Shown here piece after piece: positions 1-7,734 of a stretch of 64,000 bases of DNA. Origin of the DNA: Microbispora rosea subsp. aerata (lineage in GTDB: Bacteria; Actinomycetota; Actinomycetes; Streptosporangiales; Streptosporangiaceae); assembly GCF_014647835.1 (NCBI RefSeq), contig NZ_BMPY01000011.1:1-64000 (forward strand), written 5' to 3'. Numbering within the stretch: position 1 is the stretch's first letter; the number at the start of each line of letters is the position of its first letter. A program made the translations under genes and the position numbers. The notes under the pieces were generated by a model, which did no database searches, was not told the DNA's origin, and saw only the letters and a program-made list of their open reading frames with translations.

Positions 1-1210
1 GCCCGGCCGCTGCCCGCACCCTGGCGAACGCCACGCCGGGGAACACCCCGGCGCGCACCGCACCCGCCTTCGCGCCCACACGACCGGCCGCCGCAACCGC
101 CTTCGCGCGCACACGCCCGGCCGCCGCTCGCGCCCCGGCGAACGCCGCCCCGGGAATCACCTCGGCGCGCACCGTAACCGCTTTCGCGCGTACACGCCCG
201 GCCGCCGTGCGTGCCCGGCCGTACGCTCCGCGCAGCAGCGCGCCGGTGCGCTGCCGCGCGCGCCCCGCCGGGCCCATCCCACCTTGGACGGCCGGAGCGG
301 CCCCCGTGGTGCGGCGGTCCGCACGGCTGGTCAGCGCTCCCATGCGATGGCGGACGGTCTCCAGCCGTGCCCGGGCCCGGCCGCGTATTCGGTCACGCAC
401 TCCGCCGCCCGCCCTGCCGCTCATCATGCCGCCTTCGCCGGACCGCGAGCCGGAGGAGGCCGAGGCGGCTAGGTCGGCGAGGTAGTCGTCCACGGCCGGC
501 CCGGCGACGAGCTGGCCGACGACGGCGCGCAGCTCCTGGGTGAGACCGACCATCTGGAGGAAGACCGACCGGCAGTCGATGCACTCGGCCACGTGGGCGT
601 CGACCGTCCCCGCCTCCTGCTTGGGCAGGCCGTTCTCGACGTAGCGGAGGATCAGGGACAGGATGGGCCGGCATTCGGCCCGGGGGTCGGTCTCCAGGTG
701 CAGCCGCACGTACGCCTCCCGCAGGCCCCGGCGGGCTTTGCGGAGGAGACCGACCGCGGCCCTGCTCGACAGGCCGAGCAGCGTGCCCGCGTCCGCGGGT
801 TTGCCGCACTCGATCTCGATGTGCCACAGCAGCGCGCGCCAGCGTTCCGGCAGCGAGCGGTACGCCCGGGCGAGCGGCGAGCGGTCGAGCCCCGCGAGTT
901 CGGGGTCCACGTAGAGGGAGTCGCCGTCGGCCAGGTCCACCACCCCGGCGGCGGCGTAGCGGCGCAGCGCCGCGAGAAGATAGGGGCGGAACCCGCAGGC
1001 CGGACCGTCGCCCCGCCGCACCACATCCAGAACCCTCGCGAAGGTCTCCACGAGGAGGTCCTCGACCGCGTCCTCGCCCTGCGCGACCTGCCGGGCCAGG
1101 GCGCGCGCGGCGGCCGAGTGCCGCCGGTAGAGCGTCCCGAAGGCCGCCGTGTCGCCTCCCCGCACGGCCTCGAGCAGTTCCATGTCGGCATGCCGGACTT
1201 CTCTACGCAT
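1..1210 (-). CDS. ECF-like sigma factor with fused zinc finger and basic repeat tail (partial)
   Basis: The reading frame opens at an ATG at 1210 and stays open to the left edge, so at least 403 residues are present and the C-terminus is missing. Residues about 15-85 look like sigma region 2 and residues about 112-168 like region 4, with a helix-turn-helix around LLGLSSRAAVGLLRKARRG. A zinc-finger motif of the anti-sigma (ZAS) type follows: H206, C210 and C213 in the spacing Hx3Cx2C, preceded by C180. After residue 250 the protein becomes Gly/Ala/Arg-rich with imperfect repeats. Family knowledge: ECF sigma factors with C-terminal extensions are usually self-controlled, so the fused finger may replace a separate anti-sigma factor; that is inference. 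An in-frame ATG at residue 10 is an alternative start. Confidence 0.75.
   Translation of the reverse strand, partial: MRREVRHADMELLEAVRGGDTAAFGTLYRRHSAAARALARQVAQGEDAVEDLLVETFARVLDVVRRGDGPACGFRPYLLAALRRYAAAGVVDLADGDSLYVDPELAGLDRSPLARAYRSLPERWRALLWHIEIECGKPADAGTLLGLSSRAAVGLLRKARRGLREAYVRLHLETDPRAECRPILSLILRYVENGLPKQEAGTVDAHVAECIDCRSVFLQMVGLTQELRAVVGQLVAGPAVDDYLADLAASASSGSRSGEGGMMSGRAGGGVRDRIRGRARARLETVRHRMGALTSRADRRTTGAAPAVQGGMGPAGRARQRTGALLRGAYGRARTAAGRVRAKAVTVRAEVIPGAAFAGARAAAGRVRAKAVAAAGRVGAKAGAVRAGVFPGVAFARVRAAAG
23..214 (-). repeat. Imperfect ~111-bp tandem duplication in the sigma-factor tail
   Basis: Bases from about 23 and from about 134 on the plus strand align closely (both begin GGCGAACGCC and contain CGGCGCGCACCG). 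On the coding strand this gives two copies of an Ala/Arg-rich unit beginning AAAGRV. The array lies at the window edge, so further copies may exist to the left. Confidence 0.6.
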
Positions 1211-1358
1211 TGCGACCTCGCGATTACTGTGAGTTGCACCGCGATACATTCCGCAGTCCGTGTCCTGGCTAAACCGCTGCAGCCTCTTTACTCTCAGTAG
1301 TATTCGCACGCCACAGCGGGCGGCCCGGCCCGCGCGGTCCGTACGGCGTGGCCGGCCG

Positions 1359-1364
1359 TACGCT
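1359..1364 (+). promoter_or_regulatory. -10 box of a probable leaderless pyrE transcript
   Basis: TACGCT ends 7 nt before the pyrE ATG, and there is no Shine-Dalgarno sequence in that spacer. This is the usual geometry of leaderless actinobacterial mRNAs. No clear -35 box is visible. Confidence 0.4.
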
Positions 1365-1371
1365 GAGCCTC

Positions 1372-1929
1372 ATGAGTGACCGCGAAAGACTGCTTGACGA
1401 AATCAAGAGCAAGGCCGTCGTGCACGGGCGGGTCGTGCTGTCCTCCGGCAAGGAGGCCGACTTCTATGTGGACCTGCGCCGCGTCACCCTGGACGGGACG
1501 GCGGCGCCGCTGGTGGGCCGCGTGATGCTCGACCTGACCGAAGACCTGGACTACGAGGCGGTCGGCGGTCTCACGCTGGGCGCCGACCCGGTGGCGACGG
1601 CGATGTTGCACGCCGCGGCGGCCCGTGGCCGCGTGCTCGACGCGTTCGTGGTGCGCAAGGAGGGCAAGGCCCACGGCCTGCAGCGCAGGATCGAGGGGCC
1701 CGACGTGACCGGGCGACGGGTGCTCGCGGTTGAGGACACCACCACGACGGGCGGCTCCGTGCTCACCGCGGTGGAGGCGCTGCGCGAGGCCGGCGCCCAC
1801 GTCGTGGGCATCGCGACGATCGTGCACCGGGGCGGCGACGAGGCGCTGGCCGCCGCCGGCGTGCCGTACCGCTCCGCCTACTCCCTCGCCGACCTGTCGC
1901 TCACCGATCCCCAGACCGCTTCACGCTGA
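1372..1929 (+). CDS. pyrE: Orotate phosphoribosyltransferase
   Basis: This 185-residue enzyme joins orotate and PRPP to make orotidine 5-phosphate in de novo pyrimidine synthesis. The PRPP-binding loop is clear at residues about 118-130 (VEDTTTTGGS), and the flexible catalytic loop RKEGKAHG is at about 95-102. The length is normal for the family. The ATG at 1372 is preferred over an upstream in-frame ATG at 1348 because the protein then begins MSDRERLL, as relatives do, and because a -10-like box sits 7 nt upstream. The 3-prime end overlaps the convergent gene at 1901-2350 by 29 bp. Confidence 0.93.
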   Translation: MSDRERLLDEIKSKAVVHGRVVLSSGKEADFYVDLRRVTLDGTAAPLVGRVMLDLTEDLDYEAVGGLTLGADPVATAMLHAAAARGRVLDAFVVRKEGKAHGLQRRIEGPDVTGRRVLAVEDTTTTGGSVLTAVEALREAGAHVVGIATIVHRGGDEALAAAGVPYRSAYSLADLSLTDPQTASR

Positions 1930-2350
1930 ACGCCTGCCGCTCGCCGGCCGGCCCGGGGGGCCTGGCGGTTCCGTTCTCGAACACCTGGACCGTGCTGGCG
2001 TCGTCGAGGACGACGTCGAGCTCGGGCTGGAAGTAGGACGCCTGCTCGCCCCGGGCCAGGTCGCGGTCGATGAGCACGTCGCCGCCGGGCACCCGGACGA
2101 ACACCGGGCACCGGTCGGCCTCGCACACCACGCGTACGGTGGGCACGCGGGGCGTGGAGGGCTTGCCGGAAGGCTCGGCGGACGGCTGCGACGACGGAGC
2201 GGAGGACGCGCCGGAGGCGGGCTCCCCCGATTCGAACGTGGACAGCAGCGCCTTCGCGCCGATCACGACGACGGCGAGCAGCAGCACGACCGCCAGGCCG
2301 ATCAGCGCCAGCCTGGCGATACCGAGGGGATCAGACCTGTGGCGTCCCAC
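1901..2350 (-). CDS. Membrane-anchored protein with RodZ C-terminal-like (DUF4115-like) domain
   Basis: The 149-residue product has one hydrophobic segment at residues 11-31, a Ser/Pro-rich linker at about 41-70 and a compact extracytoplasmic domain at about 71-147. That domain has C76 and C81, which could form a disulfide, and a pattern of short strands ending in AFSVKR. It resembles the DUF4115 domain at the C-terminus of RodZ-type cell-shape proteins, but the cytoplasmic HTH half of RodZ is absent. This link is by eye only. The gene converges on pyrE and overlaps its end; DedA lies upstream on the same strand. Confidence 0.6.
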   Translation of the reverse strand: MGRHRSDPLGIARLALIGLAVVLLLAVVVIGAKALLSTFESGEPASGASSAPSSQPSAEPSGKPSTPRVPTVRVVCEADRCPVFVRVPGGDVLIDRDLARGEQASYFQPELDVVLDDASTVQVFENGTARPPGPAGERQAFSVKRSGDR

Positions 2351-2469
2351 AACCGGGAGAGTAGCCGGTGTGAGGGATATCTCAGTACCGGCCGGTCACT
2401 TCTTGTGCGGCGGCACTCTCCCGCTTGGTCGTCCTCCGATGATCCGCAGGTCACCGGCCCGCGGCCGCG

Positions 2470-3153
2470 TCACCGGTGAGGGGCGTGGTGGCGCCCCTTG
2501 GGAACGGCTTTGGCGGCCCGGCGGTTCTTGATGACCTCCCGCACGATCGGGATCACCGACAGCAGGACGATGACGAAGACCCCGGGGAGGATGAACTTGT
2601 CGATGCCCTCGACCTTGCTGCCCAGGAAATAGCCGAGCAGCAGCAGGCTCTCGACCCAGACGACGCCGCCGATGACGTTCCAGACGAAGAAGCGGCGCGC
2701 GTCCATTTCCAGCACGCCGGCCACCGGGTTCATGAAGGTGCGGACGATGGGCATGAACCGGGCCGCGACCACGGCCTTCGCGGGCCCGAACTTCTCGAAG
2801 TAGTACTCCGCCTTCTCGACGTGTTCCCTCTTGAAGAACCGGGAATCGGGCTTGTCGAACATCTTCCTGCCGATCTTCGCCCCCAGGAAGTGGCCCAACT
2901 GCGCCCCCAGGATCGCCGCGAGCGGCGCGCCGATCAACAGAGCGGGCAGGGACAGGGGCGCGATCCCGAATCCCTGCGCCGCGGCCGCGGTGCTGAAAAT
3001 TCCAGCGGTCACCAACAGCGAGTCACCAGGCAGGAAGAACCCGACGAGCAGCCCCGTCTCGGCGAATACGATAGCGATGACGCCGATCGTCGCGAAGGCG
3101 CCGAGCATGCTCAGCCACCACTTCGGGTCAAGAAGGTCCAAGAGCACGTCCAC
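2470..3153 (-). CDS. DedA-family (SNARE-associated) membrane protein
   Basis: The 227-residue protein has several hydrophobic segments and the DedA hallmarks FFLPGDSLL near residue 40 and a RFMPIVRTFMNPVAG stretch near residue 135. DedA proteins are inner-membrane proteins linked to polyprenyl-phosphate or phospholipid recycling and membrane homeostasis; the substrate here is unknown. The C-terminus is basic and His-rich. The gene is divergent from fba, with about 175 bp between them. Confidence 0.88.
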   Translation of the reverse strand: MDVLLDLLDPKWWLSMLGAFATIGVIAIVFAETGLLVGFFLPGDSLLVTAGIFSTAAAAQGFGIAPLSLPALLIGAPLAAILGAQLGHFLGAKIGRKMFDKPDSRFFKREHVEKAEYYFEKFGPAKAVVAARFMPIVRTFMNPVAGVLEMDARRFFVWNVIGGVVWVESLLLLGYFLGSKVEGIDKFILPGVFVIVLLSVIPIVREVIKNRRAAKAVPKGRHHAPHR

Positions 3154-3329
3154 GGGGCGAGCCTACCTGTCCCGGGTGAGATGAGACTGAGAAGCGGCAG
3201 GGGCTGTGGAAAACCGTGAAGCGCGGATTGACCGCGACTTTCGCGGCCCCCGCATACCCGGCTTTCCCGATCGGCCCGGCCTTCGGGATACTTGCCACGC
3301 CGCATACCGTCAGAAGGAGATGACTTCGC

Positions 3330-4352
3330 ATGCCTATCGCGACTCCAGAGGTCTACGCCGAGATGCTCGACCGCGCCAAAGCGGGCGGCTTCGCGTACCC
3401 GGCGATCAACGTGACCTCGTCGCAGACCCTGCACGCCGCGCTGCGAGGCTTCGCGGAGGCGGAAAGTGACGGGATCATCCAGGTGTCGACCGGTGGCGCG
3501 GAGTTCCTCTCCGGCACCACGGTGAAGGACATGGTCACCGGGTCGGTGGCGTTCGCCGAGTACGCCCGTGTGGTCGCCGAGAAGTACCCGGTGACTGTGG
3601 CGCTTCACACCGACCACTGCCCGAAGGACAAGCTCGACAAGTTCGTCCGCCCGCTGCTGGAGATCTCCGCCGAGCGCGTCGCGCGCGGCCAGGACCCGCT
3701 GTTCCAGTCCCACATGTGGGACGGCTCGGCCGTGCCGCTCGACGAGAACCTGCAGATCGCCGGTGAGCTGCTCGACAAGACCGCCGCCGCCAAGGTCGTC
3801 CTCGAGATCGAGATCGGCGTGGTCGGCGGTGAGGAGGACGGCATCGTCGGGGAGATCAACGAGAAGCTGTACACGACGCCGGAGGACGGTCTGGCCGTCG
3901 CCGAGGCCCTCGGCCTGGGCGAGCGTGGCCGCTACATCGTGGCCGCCACCTTCGGCAACGTGCACGGCGTCTACAAGCCGGGCCACGTCAAGCTGCGTCC
4001 GAGCGTGCTCAAGGAGATCCAGGAGGCCGTCGGCGCCAAGTACGGCAAGGAGAAGCCGTTCTCCCTGGTCTTCCACGGCGGCTCCGGCTCGGCCCTGGAG
4101 GAGATCCACGAGGCGATCTCGTACGGCGTGGTGAAGATGAACATCGACACCGACACGCAGTACGCCTTCACCCGCCCGATCGTCGACCACATCATGCGCA
4201 ACTACGACGGCGTGCTGAAGGTCGACGGCGAGGTCGGCAACAAGAAGACCTACGACCCGCGCTCGTACGGCAAGGCCGCCGAGGCCGGCATGGCCGCGCG
4301 CGTGGTCGAGGCCTGCCAGCAGCTCAAGTCCGCGGGCACCAAGCTCAAGTGA
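3330..4352 (+). CDS. fba: Class II fructose-bisphosphate aldolase
   Basis: The 340-residue zinc enzyme interconverts fructose 1,6-bisphosphate with glyceraldehyde 3-phosphate and dihydroxyacetone phosphate in glycolysis and gluconeogenesis. Metal and phosphate-binding motifs are intact: HTDHC at 93-97, H212 in FGNVHG and H249 followed by GGSGS. An AGAAGGAGAT ribosome site lies 8 to 15 nt before the ATG. The length fits the long class IIA form common in actinomycetes. A strong hairpin follows the stop. The order fba, DUF3151, purA is, to my knowledge, common in actinomycetes. Confidence 0.97.
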   Translation: MPIATPEVYAEMLDRAKAGGFAYPAINVTSSQTLHAALRGFAEAESDGIIQVSTGGAEFLSGTTVKDMVTGSVAFAEYARVVAEKYPVTVALHTDHCPKDKLDKFVRPLLEISAERVARGQDPLFQSHMWDGSAVPLDENLQIAGELLDKTAAAKVVLEIEIGVVGGEEDGIVGEINEKLYTTPEDGLAVAEALGLGERGRYIVAATFGNVHGVYKPGHVKLRPSVLKEIQEAVGAKYGKEKPFSLVFHGGSGSALEEIHEAISYGVVKMNIDTDTQYAFTRPIVDHIMRNYDGVLKVDGEVGNKKTYDPRSYGKAAEAGMAARVVEACQQLKSAGTKLK

Positions 4353-4359
4353 CGGACCT

Positions 4360-4398
4360 CGTCCGGCGGGAGACGGACGTGCCGTTTCCCGCCGGACG
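4360..4398 (+). terminator. Hairpin terminator after fba
   Basis: Perfect 12-bp arms, CGTCCGGCGGGA and TCCCGCCGGACG, enclose a 15-nt loop. The hairpin begins 8 nt after the fba stop. There is no T-run, as is usual in high-GC actinobacteria. Confidence 0.75.
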
Positions 4399-4484
4399 AC
4401 CCGCGCATGCCGTGGTGAGCGGTCCCCGGGAACGGCCACGCGCAACAGCGGGGGCGAGGGAAGCGCTACGGGGACCGAATAAAT

Positions 4485-4490
4485 TACGCT
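4485..4490 (+). promoter_or_regulatory. -10 box of a probable leaderless DUF3151 transcript
   Basis: TACGCT ends 6 nt before the ATG at 4497, and no ribosome-binding site fits in the spacer. Confidence 0.4.
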
Positions 4491-4496
4491 GATCGG

Positions 4497-4919
4497 ATGG
4501 AAACGCACGAGAACCTTCTCGCCGGCCCGCCGCCCACTCTCCTGGCGGACAACCCCGAGGCGCGGCAGATGCTCGAGTCGGGCGCGAAGCCCGCAGACGT
4601 GGCCGCTCGCTTCCCCGCCTACTCGGCGGCGTGGGCCGCTCTCGCCGACGACTACTTCGCCGCGGGCCACGCCGTCACCTCGTACGCGTTCGCGCGCACC
4701 GGCTATCACCGGGGGCTCGACCAGCTGCGCAGGGCGGGCTGGAAGGGTCACGGGCCGATTCCGTGGGAGCACGAGCCGAACCGGGGGTTCCTGCGCTGCC
4801 TGGCCGCCCTCGCCCGGGCCGCCAACGCGATCGGCGAGAAGGACGAGGCCGAGCGCTGCGTGCAGTTCCTGCGCGACAGCAGCACGACCGCCGCGGAGGT
4901 GCTCGCCCCGAATCCCTGA
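4497..4919 (+). CDS. DUF3151 family protein
   Basis: This 140-residue soluble protein matches the actinobacterial DUF3151 family: a helical, TPR-like sequence with an aromatic core (YSAAWAALADDYF, AFARTGYHRGLDQLRRAGWKG) and the PWEHEPNRGFLRCL stretch. Function is unknown. Its conserved place between fba and purA suggests a housekeeping role but does not define one. No signal peptide or membrane segment is present. Confidence 0.85.
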   Translation: METHENLLAGPPPTLLADNPEARQMLESGAKPADVAARFPAYSAAWAALADDYFAAGHAVTSYAFARTGYHRGLDQLRRAGWKGHGPIPWEHEPNRGFLRCLAALARAANAIGEKDEAERCVQFLRDSSTTAAEVLAPNP

Positions 4920-4998
4920 TCCGCGGGTATGACCGTCTCGCGACTTAAGACTCCGTTCACCGTCGGCATGCCCCTCAGGTAGTCTCTGTGTGCAAGAG

Positions 4999-5024
4999 GC
5001 CCCTGCCGCGCTTGCGTCAGGGGC
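4999..5024 (+). terminator. Hairpin before purA (terminator or attenuator)
   Basis: GCCCCTG and CAGGGGC arms flank an 11- to 12-nt loop and are followed by TTTCGTC. The element sits between a possible promoter (TTCACC, 18-nt spacer, TAGTCT near 4957-4986) and the purA start, so it could be an attenuator in the purA leader rather than the terminator of DUF3151. Confidence 0.5.
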
Positions 5025-5051
5025 TTTCGTCTTGGTGCGGGAGTTAGAACC

Positions 5052-6335
5052 ATGCCGGCTGTCGTTCTCGTTGGCGCCCAGTGGGGTGATGAGGGCAAGG
5101 GGAAGGCCACCGACCTGTTGGGGGGTGACGTCGACTACGTCGTCCGTTACCAGGGTGGCAACAACGCGGGCCACACCGTCGTCATCGGCGACCAGAAGTA
5201 CGCGTTGCACCTCCTGCCGACGGGGGTGCTGTCGCCCGATGTGGTGCCGGTCATCGGCAACGGCGTGGTCATCGACCCGGGCGTGCTGCTCAGCGAGATC
5301 GACGGGCTGGCCGAGCGGGGCATCTCCTGCGAGCGGCTGCTGATCTCGGCCAACGCGCATTTGATCATGCCCCAGCACAAGGCCATCGACAAGGTCAGCG
5401 AGCGTTTCCTCGGCAAGGCCAAGATCGGCACGACCGGCCGGGGCATCGGCCCCGCGTACGGCGACAAGATCTACCGCATGGGCATCCGGGTGCAGGACCT
5501 GCTCGACCCCGGCATCCTCGGCAAGAAGATCGAGGCCGCGGTGAACGAGAAGAACCAGGTCCTCACCAAGATCTACAACCGCCGGGGGCTCGACCCCGCG
5601 AAGGTGCTCGAGGAGTATCTCGGCTACGCCGAGCGGCTCCGCCCCCACATCGCCGACACCTCGCTCGTGCTCTCGCGGGCCCTCGACCAGGGCAAGGTGG
5701 TGCTGCTCGAGGGCGGGCAGGGCACGCTGCTCGACATCGACCACGGCACCTACCCCTTCGTGACCTCCAGCTCCCCCACCTCGGGCGGCGCCTGCGCGGG
5801 ATCGGGCATCCCGCCGACCCGGCTCACCAGGATCATCGGCATCCTCAAGGCGTACACGACGCGTGTGGGGTCCGGGCCGTTCCCGACCGAGCTGCTGGAC
5901 GAGCAGGGCGACTGGCTGCGCCAGACCGGCGGCGAGTACGGCGTCACCACCGGCCGCAACCGCCGCTGCGGCTGGTTCGACGCGGTCATCGCGCGGTACG
6001 CCACGCGCATCAACGGCGTGACCGACTTCTTCCTGACCAAGCTCGACGTGCTGTCGGGGCTGGAGCGGATCCCGGTCTGCGTGGCGTACGACGTGGACGG
6101 CGTCCGCCACGACGAGATCCCGATGACGCAGACCGAGTTCCACCACGCCAAGCCGATCTACGAGGAGCTGCCCGGCTGGCAGGAGGACATCTCCAGCGCC
6201 AAGACGTTCGACGACCTGCCGCCGAACGCGCAGGCGTACGTCCGCGCGCTGGAGGAGATGAGCGGCGCGCCGATCTCGGCCATCGGCGTCGGTCCGGGCC
6301 GCACCCAGACCATCCAGATCCGTCCGCTCATCTAA
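5052..6335 (+). CDS. purA: Adenylosuccinate synthetase
   Basis: The 427-residue enzyme makes adenylosuccinate from IMP, aspartate and GTP, the first committed step to AMP. The GTP-binding loop GDEGKGK is at residues 12-18 and the catalytic NNAGHT region with H41 follows. The C-terminal half has the expected [14 protein letters not shown] segment. Length is normal. The ATG lies downstream of a hairpin leader. A hairpin follows the stop, so purA is probably transcribed separately from the phosphodiesterase gene that comes next. Confidence 0.97.
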   Translation: MPAVVLVGAQWGDEGKGKATDLLGGDVDYVVRYQGGNNAGHTVVIGDQKYALHLLPTGVLSPDVVPVIGNGVVIDPGVLLSEIDGLAERGISCERLLISANAHLIMPQHKAIDKVSERFLGKAKIGTTGRGIGPAYGDKIYRMGIRVQDLLDPGILGKKIEAAVNEKNQVLTKIYNRRGLDPAKVLEEYLGYAERLRPHIADTSLVLSRALDQGKVVLLEGGQGTLLDIDHGTYPFVTSSSPTSGGACAGSGIPPTRLTRIIGILKAYTTRVGSGPFPTELLDEQGDWLRQTGGEYGVTTGRNRRCGWFDAVIARYATRINGVTDFFLTKLDVLSGLERIPVCVAYDVDGVRHDEIPMTQTEFHHAKPIYEELPGWQEDISSAKTFDDLPPNAQAYVRALEEMSGAPISAIGVGPGRTQTIQIRPLI

Positions 6336-6353
6336 TGATTTGTGGGGTACGCG

Positions 6354-6375
6354 CCCGGAACCTGAGGGTTCCGGG
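6354..6375 (+). terminator. Hairpin terminator after purA
   Basis: CCCGGAACC and GGTTCCGGG form a perfect 9-bp stem with a 4-nt loop, 18 nt after the purA stop. Confidence 0.7.
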
Positions 6376-6394
6376 CCGTGGACGGGCGAGGCGG

Positions 6395-6400
6395 TAAGGT
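6395..6400 (+). promoter_or_regulatory. -10 box of a probable leaderless GDPD transcript
   Basis: TAAGGT ends 8 nt before the GTG at 6409, and no separate ribosome-binding site is visible. Confidence 0.35.
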
Positions 6401-6408
6401 ACGCCGCT

Positions 6409-7335
6409 GTGCATGGATACGTTGAGCTGCACGGCCACCGTGGAGCCCGGGGCCTGAGGCCCGAGAACACCCTGCCCGGCCTGGCCTTCGCGCTGGAGCT
6501 GGGGGTCGACGCGCTCGAGTTCGACGTCGCCATGTCCGCGGACGGGCAGCTCGTGCTCACCCACGACCTGCACGTGTCCGCCGTGACCAGCGCCGACACG
6601 GGCATGGCCGTCCCGGGGGACGAGATGTTCCCCTACGTCGGCAAGCCGATCATCGCGCTCACGCTGCCGCAGCTGCGCACCCTGGACGTCGGCGTACGCC
6701 TGCCGGAGCGGCCGGACGACCGCTTCGCGCTCACGCAGGTGCCGCTGCCGGACACGCGGATGCCGACGCTCGGCGCGGTGCTCGGCCTGATCGGCGCGCT
6801 CGGCGCGGACCACGTGTGCCTCCACGTCGAGCTGAAGTCCGACCCCACCCGTCCCGACCTGTGCCCGGACCCCCGCCGCTTCGTCGAGGAGGTCGTGCAC
6901 GAGCTCGCCCGGCACGACCGGCTGTCGCGGTCGGCCCTGCTCAGCTTCGACTGGCGCATCCTGGAGATCGCCCGGCCGCTGATCGAGCGGCGGTACGCCC
7001 TGGTCGAGCGCGACACGATGACCCCCGCCTGGATGAACGGCATCCGCCTCGGCGAGGTCGGCGGCGACTTGGCGGCGGCGGCCGCGGCGGTGGGGGCGAC
7101 GGTGCTGTCCCCCGATCGCGTGCTCGTCGACGAGGCGCTGATGGCCGGGGCGGCCCGGCAGGGCCTGCCGGTCGTGGTGTGGACGGTCAACGAGCCCGAC
7201 GAGGCGGCGCGCCTGATCGACATGGGCGTCGCCGGCGTCGTCACCGACTACCCCGACCGCATGCGCCGCCTGTGGAAGGCCCGGGGCCTGCCGCTGCCCG
7301 AACCGGTGGCCCCGCTGCGCACCGTGGGCGCCTGA
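6409..7335 (+). CDS. Glycerophosphodiester phosphodiesterase family protein
   Basis: This 308-residue TIM-barrel enzyme is predicted to hydrolyse glycerophosphodiesters to an alcohol and glycerol 3-phosphate. The GDPD signature HRG at residues 10-12 and PENT at 18-21 is followed by the metal ligands in LEFDV and the catalytic LTHD stretch. ELKSDP and TVNEPDEA near the C-terminus complete the family pattern. No signal peptide is seen, so it should be cytoplasmic. The GTG at 6409 is preferred to an ATG at 6340 because homology begins there and the upstream part overlaps the purA hairpin. Confidence 0.88.
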   Translation: MHGYVELHGHRGARGLRPENTLPGLAFALELGVDALEFDVAMSADGQLVLTHDLHVSAVTSADTGMAVPGDEMFPYVGKPIIALTLPQLRTLDVGVRLPERPDDRFALTQVPLPDTRMPTLGAVLGLIGALGADHVCLHVELKSDPTRPDLCPDPRRFVEEVVHELARHDRLSRSALLSFDWRILEIARPLIERRYALVERDTMTPAWMNGIRLGEVGGDLAAAAAAVGATVLSPDRVLVDEALMAGAARQGLPVVVWTVNEPDEAARLIDMGVAGVVTDYPDRMRRLWKARGLPLPEPVAPLRTVGA

Positions 7336-7368
7336 GTCGTCGAGCGGGCTTTCCCCAGACATGGGAAA

Positions 7369-7393
7369 AGCCCCGCCGGGAACAGGCGGGGCT
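7369..7393. terminator. Strong hairpin terminator between GDPD and ferredoxin genes
   Basis: AGCCCCGCC and GGCGGGGCT form a perfect 9-bp stem with a 7-nt loop. It lies between convergent genes (GDPD on plus, ferredoxin on minus) and is preceded by an A-run and followed after a few bases by an A-rich stretch, so it may work in both directions. Confidence 0.75.
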
Positions 7394-7517
7394 CCGGGGT
7401 CCCCCACAAAAACGGCTTTCACAGCCGATGTCCGGCCAAGCCCGTCGGAGCGTGCCCGTCAAATCGCCGAGCGTGACCCAGCTCCGGGCCGTGCCGCCGT
7501 CGCAACGACCCTCGAGT

Positions 7518-7712
7518 TCACTCCTCCAGGGACAGCGCGCCGGACGGGCAGAGCTGCACGGCCCTGCTCACGGCGGGCGCGGCGTCGGCCGGGGGCTCGG
7601 CGTCGAGCACCACGACCGTGCCGTCGTCCTCGCTCTGGTCGAACACCTCGGGCAGCGTGAGCGCGCACATCCCCGCGCCGACACATCGTCCGGTGTCCGC
7701 CTTGATCTTCAT
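7518..7712 (-). CDS. Ferredoxin, probable [3Fe-4S], P450 partner
   Basis: The 64-residue acidic protein has C10, C16 and a third cysteine in the LCPSGAL motif near residue 55. The usual second cysteine of a 4Fe-4S site is replaced by Ala13, so a [3Fe-4S] cluster is expected. Such ferredoxins pass electrons to actinomycete cytochromes P450. It starts 22 nt after the end of the P450 gene on the same strand, so the two are almost certainly co-transcribed. No reductase gene is nearby. Confidence 0.9.
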   Translation of the reverse strand: MKIKADTGRCVGAGMCALTLPEVFDQSEDDGTVVVLDAEPPADAAPAVSRAVQLCPSGALSLEE

Positions 7713-7734
7713 CGTCTCTCCCCCGCGACTTTCC

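Noticed and set aside
3111-6605. A 1164-codon open frame antisense to fba, DUF3151 and purA.
   Set aside because: It is a mirror frame of strongly conserved genes, with Arg/Gly/Asp-rich sequence and no domain. GC-rich genes often produce such long false frames.
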